From an uncultured delta proteobacterium (lineage in GTDB: Bacteria; Myxococcota_A; Polyangia; Polyangiales; Ga0077539), in contig CAIOSS010000256.1 of assembly GCA_903860995.1 (NCBI GenBank), positions 1 to 5,298 on the forward strand: a stretch of DNA of 5,298 nt. Direction: 5' to 3'. The notes beneath the pieces are model-generated. The model had not been told where the DNA came from, searched no databases, and saw only the letters and a list, made by a program, of their open reading frames with translations. Positions 1 through 5,298 of the stretch are shown here, in pieces. Both the position numbers and the translations under genes were made by a program. Numbering within the stretch: position 1 is the stretch's first letter; each line of letters opens with the position of its first letter.

Positions 1-694
1 CGCCCGCGAGGGCTTCGAGGGAGAGGGCGCCGCCCGCGAGGGGGTTGGAGAGCAGCGTCTCGAAGCTGGCCTCGAGGGCGATGAGCACCCGCGCCACGAC
101 CGGGATGGTGACCCCCGCGCGGGCGAGGAGCTGGTGCTCCCACCCGGGGCGGATCGCGACGCCGACGTTGGCGGCGAAGACGAAATCGCGCGCGTTGGTG
201 AGCTCGAAGAGCACCCGGGGGATGACCCCGACGGCGCCGTCGCCCGCGTTGGCCGCCCCGTTGCCCGTCGGCAGGAGCAGGGTGGCGGCGAGGGCGAGGC
301 GGCCGGATCCACGGCGCGCGGGGCCGAGCACGCGCACCCGGGCGTCGACGCGCAGGTCGCCCGGGGCGAGCGACGAGGAGGCCCCGGCGAGCCGCTGGTC
401 GAGCACGACGGGCATCACCACGCCGAGCTGCACGCGGTCGAAGAGGCCGAGCGTGGCGGCGAGGTGGGCGGTGGTGCGCCGCTCGATGGGGACGCCGGCG
501 AGGGCGCGGGCCCAGTCGACGGCCAAGAGGCCCCCGACGCGGAGGTGGGGCGTGACGAGGGAGCGCTCGGTGGCGTTGAGGTCTTCGGCGGAGGCTGGGG
601 CGGCGTAGCGGCTGACAGACCAGCCCTGCGCCTGGGCCCCGAGGCCGAGGGAAGAAGGCGCGAGCGCGAACACGACCGGTCTCACGGGGCGCAC
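1..694 (-). CDS. Outer-membrane beta-barrel protein, OmpA-associated N-terminal type (partial, C-terminus off the left edge)
   Basis: Reading the minus strand from the GTG at 694 gives 231 codons with no stop before the window edge. The first ~22 residues look like a Sec signal peptide: Arg residues at 2 and 5, a hydrophobic stretch around VVFALAPSSLGLG, then AQA before Gln23 as a signal peptidase I site. The mature part alternates short hydrophobic and polar stretches typical of outer-membrane strands, including LFDRVQLGVVMPVVLDQ (84-100), a GDLRVDARVRVLG strand (112-124) and a LALAATLLLPTG strand (133-144). From memory, this pattern ('DR.QLG..(L/M)PVVL.Q', then 'GDLR...R', then 'LPTG') is typical of the barrel half of myxobacterial proteins whose C-terminus carries a peptidoglycan-binding OmpA domain. 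That C-terminus is not visible, so the OmpA part is inferred. A GTG at 685 in the same frame is an alternative start. Neither has a clear Shine-Dalgarno, and the signal peptide is intact from both. The gene is divergent from the yebC-like gene. Confidence 0.78.
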   Translation of the reverse strand, partial: MRPVRPVVFALAPSSLGLGAQAQGWSVSRYAAPASAEDLNATERSLVTPHLRVGGLLAVDWARALAGVPIERRTTAHLAATLGLFDRVQLGVVMPVVLDQRLAGASSSLAPGDLRVDARVRVLGPARRGSGRLALAATLLLPTGNGAANAGDGAVGVIPRVLFELTNARDFVFAANVGVAIRPGWEHQLLARAGVTIPVVARVLIALEASFETLLSNPLAGGALSLEALAG

Positions 695-772
695 GGTGCC
701 GCGTCTTGATGGCGCAGGGAAGCGGCGTGTGCGCTCGCGCGGCGGGCGCCGAAGTGATATCGGCGGAGTCCT
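695..772. promoter_or_regulatory. Divergent intergenic region between the outer-membrane protein gene and yebC
   Basis: These 78 bp separate two divergent genes, so they must carry promoters for both unless transcription enters from elsewhere. On the plus strand TGATAT (755-760) is the most AT-rich hexamer and a possible -10 for yebC. It lies only 12 nt before the ATG and lacks a good -35 at 16-18 bp. GGAG (765-768), 4 nt before the ATG at 773, is a plausible ribosome binding site and supports that start. No convincing promoter was found for the minus-strand gene. Confidence 0.35.
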
Positions 773-1474
773 ATGGGCGCACAGTGGAAGCAGAAGGGCC
801 GGGAGCTCGCGGCGAACGCCAAGGGCAAGGTGATGACCAAGCTCACCAAGGAGATCATGATCGCGGCGCGAGACGGGGCCGACCCGAGCGGCAACTCGCG
901 GCTGCGCATGGCGCTCGACGCCGCCCGCAAGGCGTCGATGACGAAGGACACGATGGAGCGCGCCATCAAGAAGGGCGCGGGGATGCTCGACGAGGGGCTC
1001 TCCTTCGACACGGTGAACTACGAGGGATTCGCGCCCCACCAGGTGCCGGTGATCGTCGAGTGCCTCACCGACAACCGAAACCGCACCTCGTCCAACGTGC
1101 GCATCCTCTTCAAGAAGGGGCAGATCGCGGCGGCGGGGGCGGTGTCCTGGGACTTCGCGCGGCTGGGCGCGGTCGAGGCGACGCCCCCGGCGGGCGCGAA
1201 GGTCGACCCCGAGGAGGCCGCCATCGAGTGCGGCGCGCAGGACCTCGAGGCGGGCGATGACGGCAGCACGGTGTTCTACACCGAGCCCACCGACCTCGAC
1301 CTGGTCTCCAAGGCCCTCGCCGAGCGCAAGTGGGCGGTGTCGTCCGCGAAGCTCATCTGGAAGGCGAAGAACCCCGTGACCGTCGACGACGCCCAGCGCG
1401 CCGAGGTGGAGGCCTTCCTCGCCGCCCTCGACGACGACGACGACGTCCAGACCCTCTTCGTCGGCCTCGCCTGA
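773..1474 (+). CDS. yebC: YebC/PmpR/TACO1-family protein
   Basis: This 233-residue protein has the usual YebC length and architecture. An N-terminal helical domain (1-75) contains the KxxMTKLTKEIMIAAR helix and the MTKDTMERAIKKGAG segment (56-70). The central alpha/beta domains contain YEGFAPHQVPVIVECLTDN (83-101), the family signature NRNRT (101-105) and FYTEPTDL (168-175). The C-terminal tail is acidic, DDDDDVQ (220-226). The family is cytoplasmic. It was long annotated as a DNA-binding regulator (PmpR), while the mitochondrial homologue TACO1 is a translation activator and recent bacterial work points to a role in translation. The N-terminus starts MGAQWKQKG rather than the classical MAGHSKWxN, marking a different subgroup that I recall from other proteobacterial proteins. 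It is not next to ruvC, the common neighbour of classical yebC, so it may be a paralogue. The ATG at 773 is preceded by GGAG, and the stop is 4 nt before the rarD start, suggesting co-transcription. Confidence 0.93.
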   Translation: MGAQWKQKGRELAANAKGKVMTKLTKEIMIAARDGADPSGNSRLRMALDAARKASMTKDTMERAIKKGAGMLDEGLSFDTVNYEGFAPHQVPVIVECLTDNRNRTSSNVRILFKKGQIAAAGAVSWDFARLGAVEATPPAGAKVDPEEAAIECGAQDLEAGDDGSTVFYTEPTDLDLVSKALAERKWAVSSAKLIWKAKNPVTVDDAQRAEVEAFLAALDDDDDVQTLFVGLA

Positions 1475-1478
1475 CCGC

Positions 1479-2411
1479 GTGGGTGCGATGCCGCCGCGGC
1501 CCGTCGCACCCACCGGGCTCCTCTTCGCGATCGCGGCCTACGGCGCCTGGGGCGTCGTCCCGCTCTACTGGCGCCTCCTGTCGTCGGTCTCCCCCGTGGA
1601 GATCCTCGCCCACCGTATCGCCTGGTCGCTGGTCTTCGTCTCCGCGCTGGCCTTCGCGATGGGCGCCCGCGCCGACCTGCTCCGCGCGCTGCGCGACCGC
1701 CGCACCCGCGCGATGCTCGCCGCCTCCAGCGTGCTCATCGGCGTCAACTGGGTGGTCTTCATCGGCTCCATCCAGGCGCACCGGCTCAGCGAGGCGAGCC
1801 TCGGCTATTTCATCAACCCCCTGGTCAACGTCGCCCTCGGCGTCGTGGTGTTCCGCGAGCACCTCCGCGCCGCGCAGCGCGTGAGCATCGCCCTCGCCCT
1901 GCTGGGCGTCGCCATCCTCGTCGCCTCCAACGCCGCCTTCCCCTGGATCGCCCTCGTCCTCGCGGCGAGCTTCGCGTCCTACGGGCTGCTCCGAAAGCTC
2001 GCGCCGGTGCCCGCCACCGTGGGCCTGCTCGTCGAGACGCTGCTCCTCTCGCCGCTGGCCCTCGGATACCTCGCCCACCTCGCGGCGTCCCGCGCGGGCG
2101 CCTTCCCGCTCGGCCCGGGCACCCTCGCGCTCCTCGCGCTGTCCGGGCCCCTCACCGCGCTGCCGCTGGTGTGGTTCGCGCGGGCCGCCCGGGCGATGCC
2201 GCTCGCCACCCTCGGCATCGTGCAGTACCTCGCGCCGACGCTGCAGTTCCTGATCGCGGTGTTCGTCTTCGGCGAAGAAATGCCGGCGACACGCTGGGCC
2301 GCCTTCGGGTGCATCTGGCTCGCGCTCGGGCTCTTCAGCGTCGACTTCGTGCGGGCCCACCGCAGCGCCGCGGCCGCGTCTGCCCCCGTCGAGCCGCCGC
2401 CCCTGGAGTAA
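1479..2411 (+). CDS. rarD: EamA-family transporter RarD
   Basis: This 310-residue, strongly hydrophobic protein matches the RarD branch of the drug/metabolite transporter superfamily, with about ten predicted membrane helices and the normal ~300-residue length. Recognisable segments are AAYGAWGVVPLYWRLLSSVS (19-38), an EILAHRIAWS motif (41-50), NWVVFIGSI (90-98), the highly characteristic ASLGYFINPLVNVALGVVVF (106-125), and QYLAPTLQFLIAVFVFGE (249-266) in the second EamA half. The protein sits in the inner membrane. RarD proteins are named for a chloramphenicol-sensitivity phenotype, but the physiological substrate is generally unknown and cannot be told from sequence. The last ~17 residues are an Ala/Pro-rich cytosolic tail. 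The GTG at 1479 begins 4 nt after the upstream stop; an in-frame ATG at 1488 is an equally possible start, because homology begins only around residue 12 and neither start has a strong Shine-Dalgarno. Translation probably depends on coupling to the upstream gene. Confidence 0.93.
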   Translation: MGAMPPRPVAPTGLLFAIAAYGAWGVVPLYWRLLSSVSPVEILAHRIAWSLVFVSALAFAMGARADLLRALRDRRTRAMLAASSVLIGVNWVVFIGSIQAHRLSEASLGYFINPLVNVALGVVVFREHLRAAQRVSIALALLGVAILVASNAAFPWIALVLAASFASYGLLRKLAPVPATVGLLVETLLLSPLALGYLAHLAASRAGAFPLGPGTLALLALSGPLTALPLVWFARAARAMPLATLGIVQYLAPTLQFLIAVFVFGEEMPATRWAAFGCIWLALGLFSVDFVRAHRSAAAASAPVEPPPLE

Positions 2412-2425
2412 GCGCGATCCGCGCT
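2411..2425. terminator. Short GC hairpin after the rarD stop, possible terminator
   Basis: A perfect 6-bp inverted repeat, AGCGCG-ATC-CGCGCT, begins at the last base of the rarD TAA stop, inside the 53-bp gap between the convergent rarD and phosphohexomutase genes. Its position suits a transcript end for rarD. It lacks a following T-run, and short GC stems arise easily by chance in DNA this rich in G and C, so the call is weak. The rest of the gap (2426-2464) contains only further GC-rich partial inverted repeats. Confidence 0.3.
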
Positions 2426-2464
2426 CCCGGGGCAGGCGACCCGCCGCGGCGCCGGCTCGGGACC

Positions 2465-4195
2465 TCAGGCCCCCGGGTCGCGGGTCGCGGCCGCCGCGAG
2501 GAAGTCCGCCCGCAGCGCCGCGAGGTGTACCGCCGCGCGAGCAGCCTGGGCCTCGGCGGGCTCGCCGGGCGCCCGCGGCTCGCGGTGGTCGAAGTAGTAC
2601 TTGATCTTGGGCTCGGTGCCGCTCGGCCGGAGCATCACCCGCGCGCCGTCGTCGAGCTCCAGGCGCAGCACGTCCGAGGGCGGCAGGCCCAGCGAGCGCT
2701 CGCCCGACGCGTCTCGCCGGGTGCCGGACGCGAAGTCCGACCAGGCCACGACGCGCCGCCCCCCGAGGGTCTCCAGCGGGCGCGCGCGGAAGGCTGCCAT
2801 GATGTCCGCGATGCGCTGCTGCCCGGCCGCGCCCGGCGCCACCACGTTGTGCTGCGCCGACACGAAGAGCCCGTGCGTCGCGTAGATCTCCTCGAGGCGG
2901 TCGAGGAGGGTCCTGCCCTGGGCCTTGAGCTCCGAGGCCAGCGAGGCGAGCAGGAGCGCCGCCGACACGCCGTCCTTGTCGCGCACCCACGGGGTCACCG
3001 CGTAGCCCAGCGCCTCCTCGTACCCGAACAGGAACAGCGCCCCCGCCGCCGCCGCCGCCTCGATGGCGGTGTGGGCGATCCACTTGAAGCCCGTGAGGGT
3101 CTCGACGTACTGCGCGCCGTAGGCCGCGGCCATCACGCCCAGCAGCGGCGACGACACGATGGTCGTGGCCACCACCCGCGGGCCTGCCGTGCGCCGCAGC
3201 AGGTGGTCGCCGAGCAGCGCGCCCACCTCGTTGCCCGTGAGCGGGCGCCAGCGATCGCCGTCGGGCACCGCGGCGGCCATGCGGTCGGCATCGGGGTCGT
3301 TGGCGATCGCGAGGTCGGCGTTCTTGCTCGCCGCGAGGGAGAGCAGGAGGTCCATCGCGCCGGGCTCCTCGGGGTTGGGGAAGCGCACCGTCGGGAAGCG
3401 CCCGTCGGGCTGCGCCTGCTCGGGCACGGAATACACCTCTCCGTAAGGCTGGAGCACCGCCGTGGTGAAGCGGTCGCCCACGCCGTGCAGGGCCGTGTAC
3501 GCGATGGTCAACGGCGCCGACGGCGCGCAGGTCTGCCGCACGAGGTCGAGGTAGTCGGACTCCACCGCCTCGCCGAGGGTCTCGTAGAGCCCGCGCGCGC
3601 GGGCCTCGGGCTCCTCGACCAGCGCGACCTCCGCGAGCGCGCCGATGCCCGCGATGATCGCCGCGATGTCCGCGTCGACGGGCGGGACGATCTGCGCCCC
3701 GTGGTCCCAGTAGACCTTGTAGCCGTTGTACTCGGGCGGGTTGTGGCTCGCGGTGACCATCACCCCGGCGGCCGCCCCGAGGCGCTTCACCGCGAAGGCC
3801 ACCAGCGGCGTCGGGACGTCCCGCGCGAACACCCTCGCCCGCACCCCCTCGCCCGCCAGCGCCCGGGCTACGTCCTCGGAGAACACCCGGCTCCCGCGCC
3901 GCCCGTCGTACCCGACGACCACCCCGCGCAGCGCGGCGTCCGGCACCGTCGCCTTCAGGTGGCGCGCCACGGCCGCCGTCGTCCGCAGCACCACCGCCCG
4001 GTTCATCCGGTTGGGCCCCGCGCCCATCACCCCGCGCAGGCCCGCCGTGCCGAAGGCCAGCGCGCTGCCGAAGCGGTCCTCCAGCGCCGCGTCGTCGCCC
4101 GACGCGAGCAGCGCCTCGAGCTCCGCCCTCGTCTCCCCGTCCGGGTCCTCTGCCATCCACCGGCGCGCCGCGCCCCGAAGCTCTTCAGCGTTCAT
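2465..4195 (-). CDS. Alpha-D-phosphohexomutase (phosphoglucomutase/phosphomannomutase, PgcA/PGM2 type)
   Basis: This 576-residue protein has all four family motifs in order. The catalytic phosphoserine loop is VMVTASHNPPEYNGYK (145-160), with Ser150 as the phosphorylated residue. The Mg-binding loop is DPDADR (300-305). The sugar-specificity loop is GYEEALGY (391-398). The phosphate-binding loop is RPSGTEPK (523-530). The early FGTAGLRGVMGAGPNRMN segment (48-65) and the ~580-residue length place it with the PgcA/PGM2 group rather than the shorter ManB/AlgC group (~460 residues). Members move phosphate between C1 and C6 of glucose or mannose, or act on pentose phosphates as human PGM2 does; the substrate cannot be settled here. 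It is a cytosolic enzyme linking glycolytic sugar phosphates to glycogen and envelope polysaccharide precursors. The start overlaps the MBL gene stop as ATGA. A strong GGAGG lies 7 nt upstream, so translation can begin independently as well as by coupling. No catalytic residue is missing. Confidence 0.95.
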   Translation of the reverse strand: MNAEELRGAARRWMAEDPDGETRAELEALLASGDDAALEDRFGSALAFGTAGLRGVMGAGPNRMNRAVVLRTTAAVARHLKATVPDAALRGVVVGYDGRRGSRVFSEDVARALAGEGVRARVFARDVPTPLVAFAVKRLGAAAGVMVTASHNPPEYNGYKVYWDHGAQIVPPVDADIAAIIAGIGALAEVALVEEPEARARGLYETLGEAVESDYLDLVRQTCAPSAPLTIAYTALHGVGDRFTTAVLQPYGEVYSVPEQAQPDGRFPTVRFPNPEEPGAMDLLLSLAASKNADLAIANDPDADRMAAAVPDGDRWRPLTGNEVGALLGDHLLRRTAGPRVVATTIVSSPLLGVMAAAYGAQYVETLTGFKWIAHTAIEAAAAAGALFLFGYEEALGYAVTPWVRDKDGVSAALLLASLASELKAQGRTLLDRLEEIYATHGLFVSAQHNVVAPGAAGQQRIADIMAAFRARPLETLGGRRVVAWSDFASGTRRDASGERSLGLPPSDVLRLELDDGARVMLRPSGTEPKIKYYFDHREPRAPGEPAEAQAARAAVHLAALRADFLAAAATRDPGA

Positions 4196-5061
4196 GTCTC
4201 GTCCTCCGTCGGGCGCCAGCGCGCCCTGGTCGTGTCGCCTGTCTTCGTGATCTTCCCGCGCCGCCGCAGGCGCTCCAGGTGGGCCCGGGCGCTCTTCGCG
4301 GCGATGGGCCAGAGCCACACCGGCGCGTCGTCGTAGGCGCGCGCCACCACCGCCGCGAGCGTGTCCGCCCCTCCCCCCACCGCCCGGCGGACCTTCTCCT
4401 CCCGGGCCTCGCGGTGCGCCACGTAGGCCCCGAGCGCCGCCACGCCGTCCGCCACCGGGTCGCCGTGCGCCGGGAAGAGGGTGGTCGGCGCGAGCGAGGC
4501 CATGCGCCGCAGCTGCGCGACGTAGTCGTCCATGTCGCCGTCGTCGTCTGGGTCGATGACGATGGTGCTGAGCGACGAGAGCATGTCGCCGACGATCATC
4601 CAGCCCGCCGTGCGCTCGTGGAGGCACAGGTGACCGGGCGCGTGGCCGGGCGTGTGGAGCACCGCGAGGTCGAGCCCCACGGGAGCGCCGAGCCCGGTCT
4701 CCGACTCGTCGAGCAGCCGGTGCACGGTCACCCGCCCGGCGAGCTTGTCGCGGGTGCGCGCGTGAGCCATCAGCGGCACCCCGAAGCGCTCGCACACCGC
4801 CCCGGCGCCGCCGACGTGGTCGGGGTGGTGGTGCGTGGCGATCACCCCGAGCAGCCGGTGCCCGCGCTCGACGCGGCCCTCGATGAGGTCGTGCAGCCGC
4901 GCCTGCTCGGGGCCGTAGGGCGACGAGGGCTCGACCAGGTAGAAGTCGCGCCGGCCGACGAAGTAGCTGTTGGTGTGCGTGGCCGGGAGCAGCGTCGGGG
5001 TGCGCAGCGGCAGGCGCTCGACGCCTGCGGCGCTGGTGTCCTGGAGGGTGTCGTCGCTCAT
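4192..5061 (-). CDS. LACTB2-like metallo-beta-lactamase-fold protein with C-terminal winged helix
   Basis: This 289-residue protein has the MBL-fold metal ligands in order: THHHPDH (76-82, giving HxHxDH with His77, His79, Asp81 and His82), His140 in HTPGHAPGHLCL (136-147), Asp159 in VGDML, and His199 in FPAHGDPV. The strand before them, TNSYFVGRRDFYLVEP, is the usual first MBL strand. After the fold, residues ~235-285 (VWLWPIAAKSARAHLERL, then GKITKTGD) look like the small winged helix found in LACTB2-type proteins, and total length matches that family (~288). Two metal ions are expected. Human LACTB2 is a mitochondrial single-strand endoribonuclease; many bacterial relatives are uncharacterised hydrolases, so RNase activity here is inference only. 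No signal peptide is visible, so it is probably cytosolic. The reading frame stays open to 5199, but the ATG at 5061 is chosen because the upstream extension is Arg/Pro-rich, lacks family similarity and would overlap the divergent lipoprotein gene. It overlaps the phosphohexomutase start by 4 nt, suggesting one operon. Confidence 0.9.
   Translation of the reverse strand: MSDDTLQDTSAAGVERLPLRTPTLLPATHTNSYFVGRRDFYLVEPSSPYGPEQARLHDLIEGRVERGHRLLGVIATHHHPDHVGGAGAVCERFGVPLMAHARTRDKLAGRVTVHRLLDESETGLGAPVGLDLAVLHTPGHAPGHLCLHERTAGWMIVGDMLSSLSTIVIDPDDDGDMDDYVAQLRRMASLAPTTLFPAHGDPVADGVAALGAYVAHREAREEKVRRAVGGGADTLAAVVARAYDDAPVWLWPIAAKSARAHLERLRRRGKITKTGDTTRARWRPTEDET
4203..4207 (-). promoter_or_regulatory. 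Strong ribosome binding site fixing the phosphohexomutase start
   Basis: On the minus strand GGAGG lies 7 nt upstream of the ATG at 4195, inside the last codons of the upstream MBL gene. Sequence, spacing and agreement with the conserved N-terminus of the mutase together make this the best ribosome binding site in the window, and they settle the start choice. Confidence 0.75.
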
Positions 5062-5129
5062 CCGTGCCGCCGGCGCGCAACCTAACACGGCCCCTGCGGG
5101 AGCTCTCGAGGTGGTAGGGTCGCGCCATC
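5062..5129. promoter_or_regulatory. Divergent promoter region with similar -10 candidates on both strands
   Basis: The 68 bp between the MBL gene (leftward) and the lipoprotein gene (rightward) hold two matching elements. On the minus strand GTGTTAGGTT covers 5088-5079, with TAGGTT as the -10 candidate. On the plus strand GTGGTAGGGT covers 5111-5120, with TAGGGT as the -10 candidate. Both are followed by GCGCC-type sequence. They fit the TAnnnT pattern and imply transcript starts close to each start codon: a leader of about 12 nt for the MBL gene and a nearly leaderless mRNA for the lipoprotein. Neither has a clear TTGACA-like -35. The two elements are 26 bp apart, so polymerases could compete. 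Adjacent palindromic hexamers GAGCTC (5100-5105) and CTCGAG (5105-5110) lie between them. Confidence 0.5.
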
Positions 5130-5298
5130 GTGAAGAATGCTTTGCGCCGTAGCGGTTGCCTCGCGCTGATCGTCGCCCTCGGCTGCCGGGGCACGGCAAT
5201 GTCCCTCGACCTGGAGGACGCGGCAGCCGACCGCGGCCGGGCAGACGTCGCCGCGACCGCCGACATCAGCGACCTCGGGGCGCCGCCCCTCGACGCCG
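5130..5298 (+). CDS. Probable lipoprotein with Asp/Ala-rich spacer (partial, C-terminus off the right edge)
   Basis: From the GTG at 5130, 56 codons remain open to the window edge. The N-terminus MKNALRRSGCLALIVALGC has a basic n-region (Lys2, Arg6, Arg7), a short hydrophobic core (LALIVAL) and a Cys at 19 in an ALGC context. This is a slightly non-canonical but acceptable lipobox for lipidation and signal peptidase II cleavage. The following mature region is rich in Asp and Ala (LEDAAADRGRADVAATADIS), which I recognise as a typical low-complexity tether in lipoproteins of Sandaracinus-like myxobacteria. The functional domain would come after it and is not visible, so no function can be given. 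The nearby ATG at 5137 is in another frame that stops after ten codons. A TAGGGT -10 candidate ends 9 nt before the GTG, consistent with a very short or absent leader. Confidence 0.7.
   Translation, partial: MKNALRRSGCLALIVALGCRGTAMSLDLEDAAADRGRADVAATADISDLGAPPLDA

Noticed and set aside
1..42. A 12-bp direct repeat CGCCCGCGAGGG at 1-12 and 31-42.
   Set aside because: The spacing is 30 bp, in frame, and it encodes a repeated Leu-Ala-Gly in the barrel protein. Two copies of a GC-rich 12-mer do not support a repeat element, although the sequence left of the window cannot be seen.
45..709. Two overlapping plus-strand open frames (45-608 and 134-709).
   Set aside because: Both are Arg/Ala/Gly-rich shadows of the minus-strand outer-membrane protein gene, which has a signal peptide and barrel-like strands.
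2426..2464. Further GC-rich inverted repeats in the convergent gap, such as TCCCG at 2425-2429 with CGGGA at 2458-2462.
   Set aside because: They are short, have no T-run, and are expected by chance at this base composition.
3040..3061. A run of GCC triplets that looks like a trinucleotide repeat.
   Set aside because: It encodes an Ala-rich helix (residues ~380-384) in the phosphohexomutase just before the sugar-specificity loop. This is ordinary codon bias in GC-rich DNA.
1353..4160. A 935-codon open frame on the minus strand running through rarD and the phosphohexomutase gene.
   Set aside because: It is a composition artefact of very GC-rich DNA. The translation is almost entirely Arg/Gly/Ala/Pro low complexity, and it lies antisense to rarD and out of frame with the mutase, both of which have clear family motifs.
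2171..4336. A 721-codon open frame on the plus strand opposite the phosphohexomutase gene.
   Set aside because: It is antisense to a gene with complete catalytic motifs, its translation is Arg/His/Val-rich with no recognisable domain, and it starts inside rarD.
5062..5199. A 46-residue N-terminal extension of the MBL protein, from an upstream ATG at 5199.
   Set aside because: The extension is Arg/Pro/Ser-rich, has no family similarity, and would overlap the divergent lipoprotein start and the promoter elements. The ATG at 5061 gives the usual family length.

Overview
The window is very GC-rich, with almost every third codon position G or C. It is densely packed chromosomal DNA, most likely from a myxobacterium-like member of the Myxococcota (Polyangia/Sandaracinus-type). 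This is inferred from three things: the base composition, a myxobacterial-style outer-membrane protein of the OmpA-associated beta-barrel type at the left edge, and a lipoprotein with an Asp/Ala-rich spacer after its lipobox at the right edge. No 16S or other taxonomic marker is present, so the placement is tentative.

Layout from left to right. (1) Positions 1-694, minus strand: the N-terminal 231 codons of a secreted outer-membrane barrel protein, running off the left edge. (2) A 78-bp divergent intergenic region. (3) Plus strand, a probable two-gene unit: a YebC/TACO1-family protein (773-1474), then 4 nt later a RarD-type EamA-family transporter (1479-2411). (4) A 53-bp convergent gap with a small hairpin just after the rarD stop. 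(5) Minus strand, a translationally coupled pair read right to left: a LACTB2-like metallo-beta-lactamase-fold protein with a C-terminal winged helix (4192-5061), overlapping by 4 nt (ATGA) a 576-residue alpha-D-phosphohexomutase of the PgcA/PGM2 type (2465-4195). (6) A 68-bp divergent promoter region in which both strands carry a similar TAGGKT-type -10 candidate. (7) Plus strand from 5130: the start of a small lipoprotein gene, cut by the right edge.

The genes are mostly housekeeping or widely distributed families: translation support (YebC), small-molecule export (RarD), sugar-phosphate interconversion (phosphohexomutase), a hydrolase or RNase-like MBL protein, and two envelope proteins. 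They do not form one obvious pathway. I found no mobile element, CRISPR array, RNA gene, toxin-antitoxin or defence module, and no convincing new system. The points most worth a second look are the paired promoter motifs at 5079-5120, the tightly coupled MBL/phosphohexomutase pair, and the divergent YebC subtype next to rarD.
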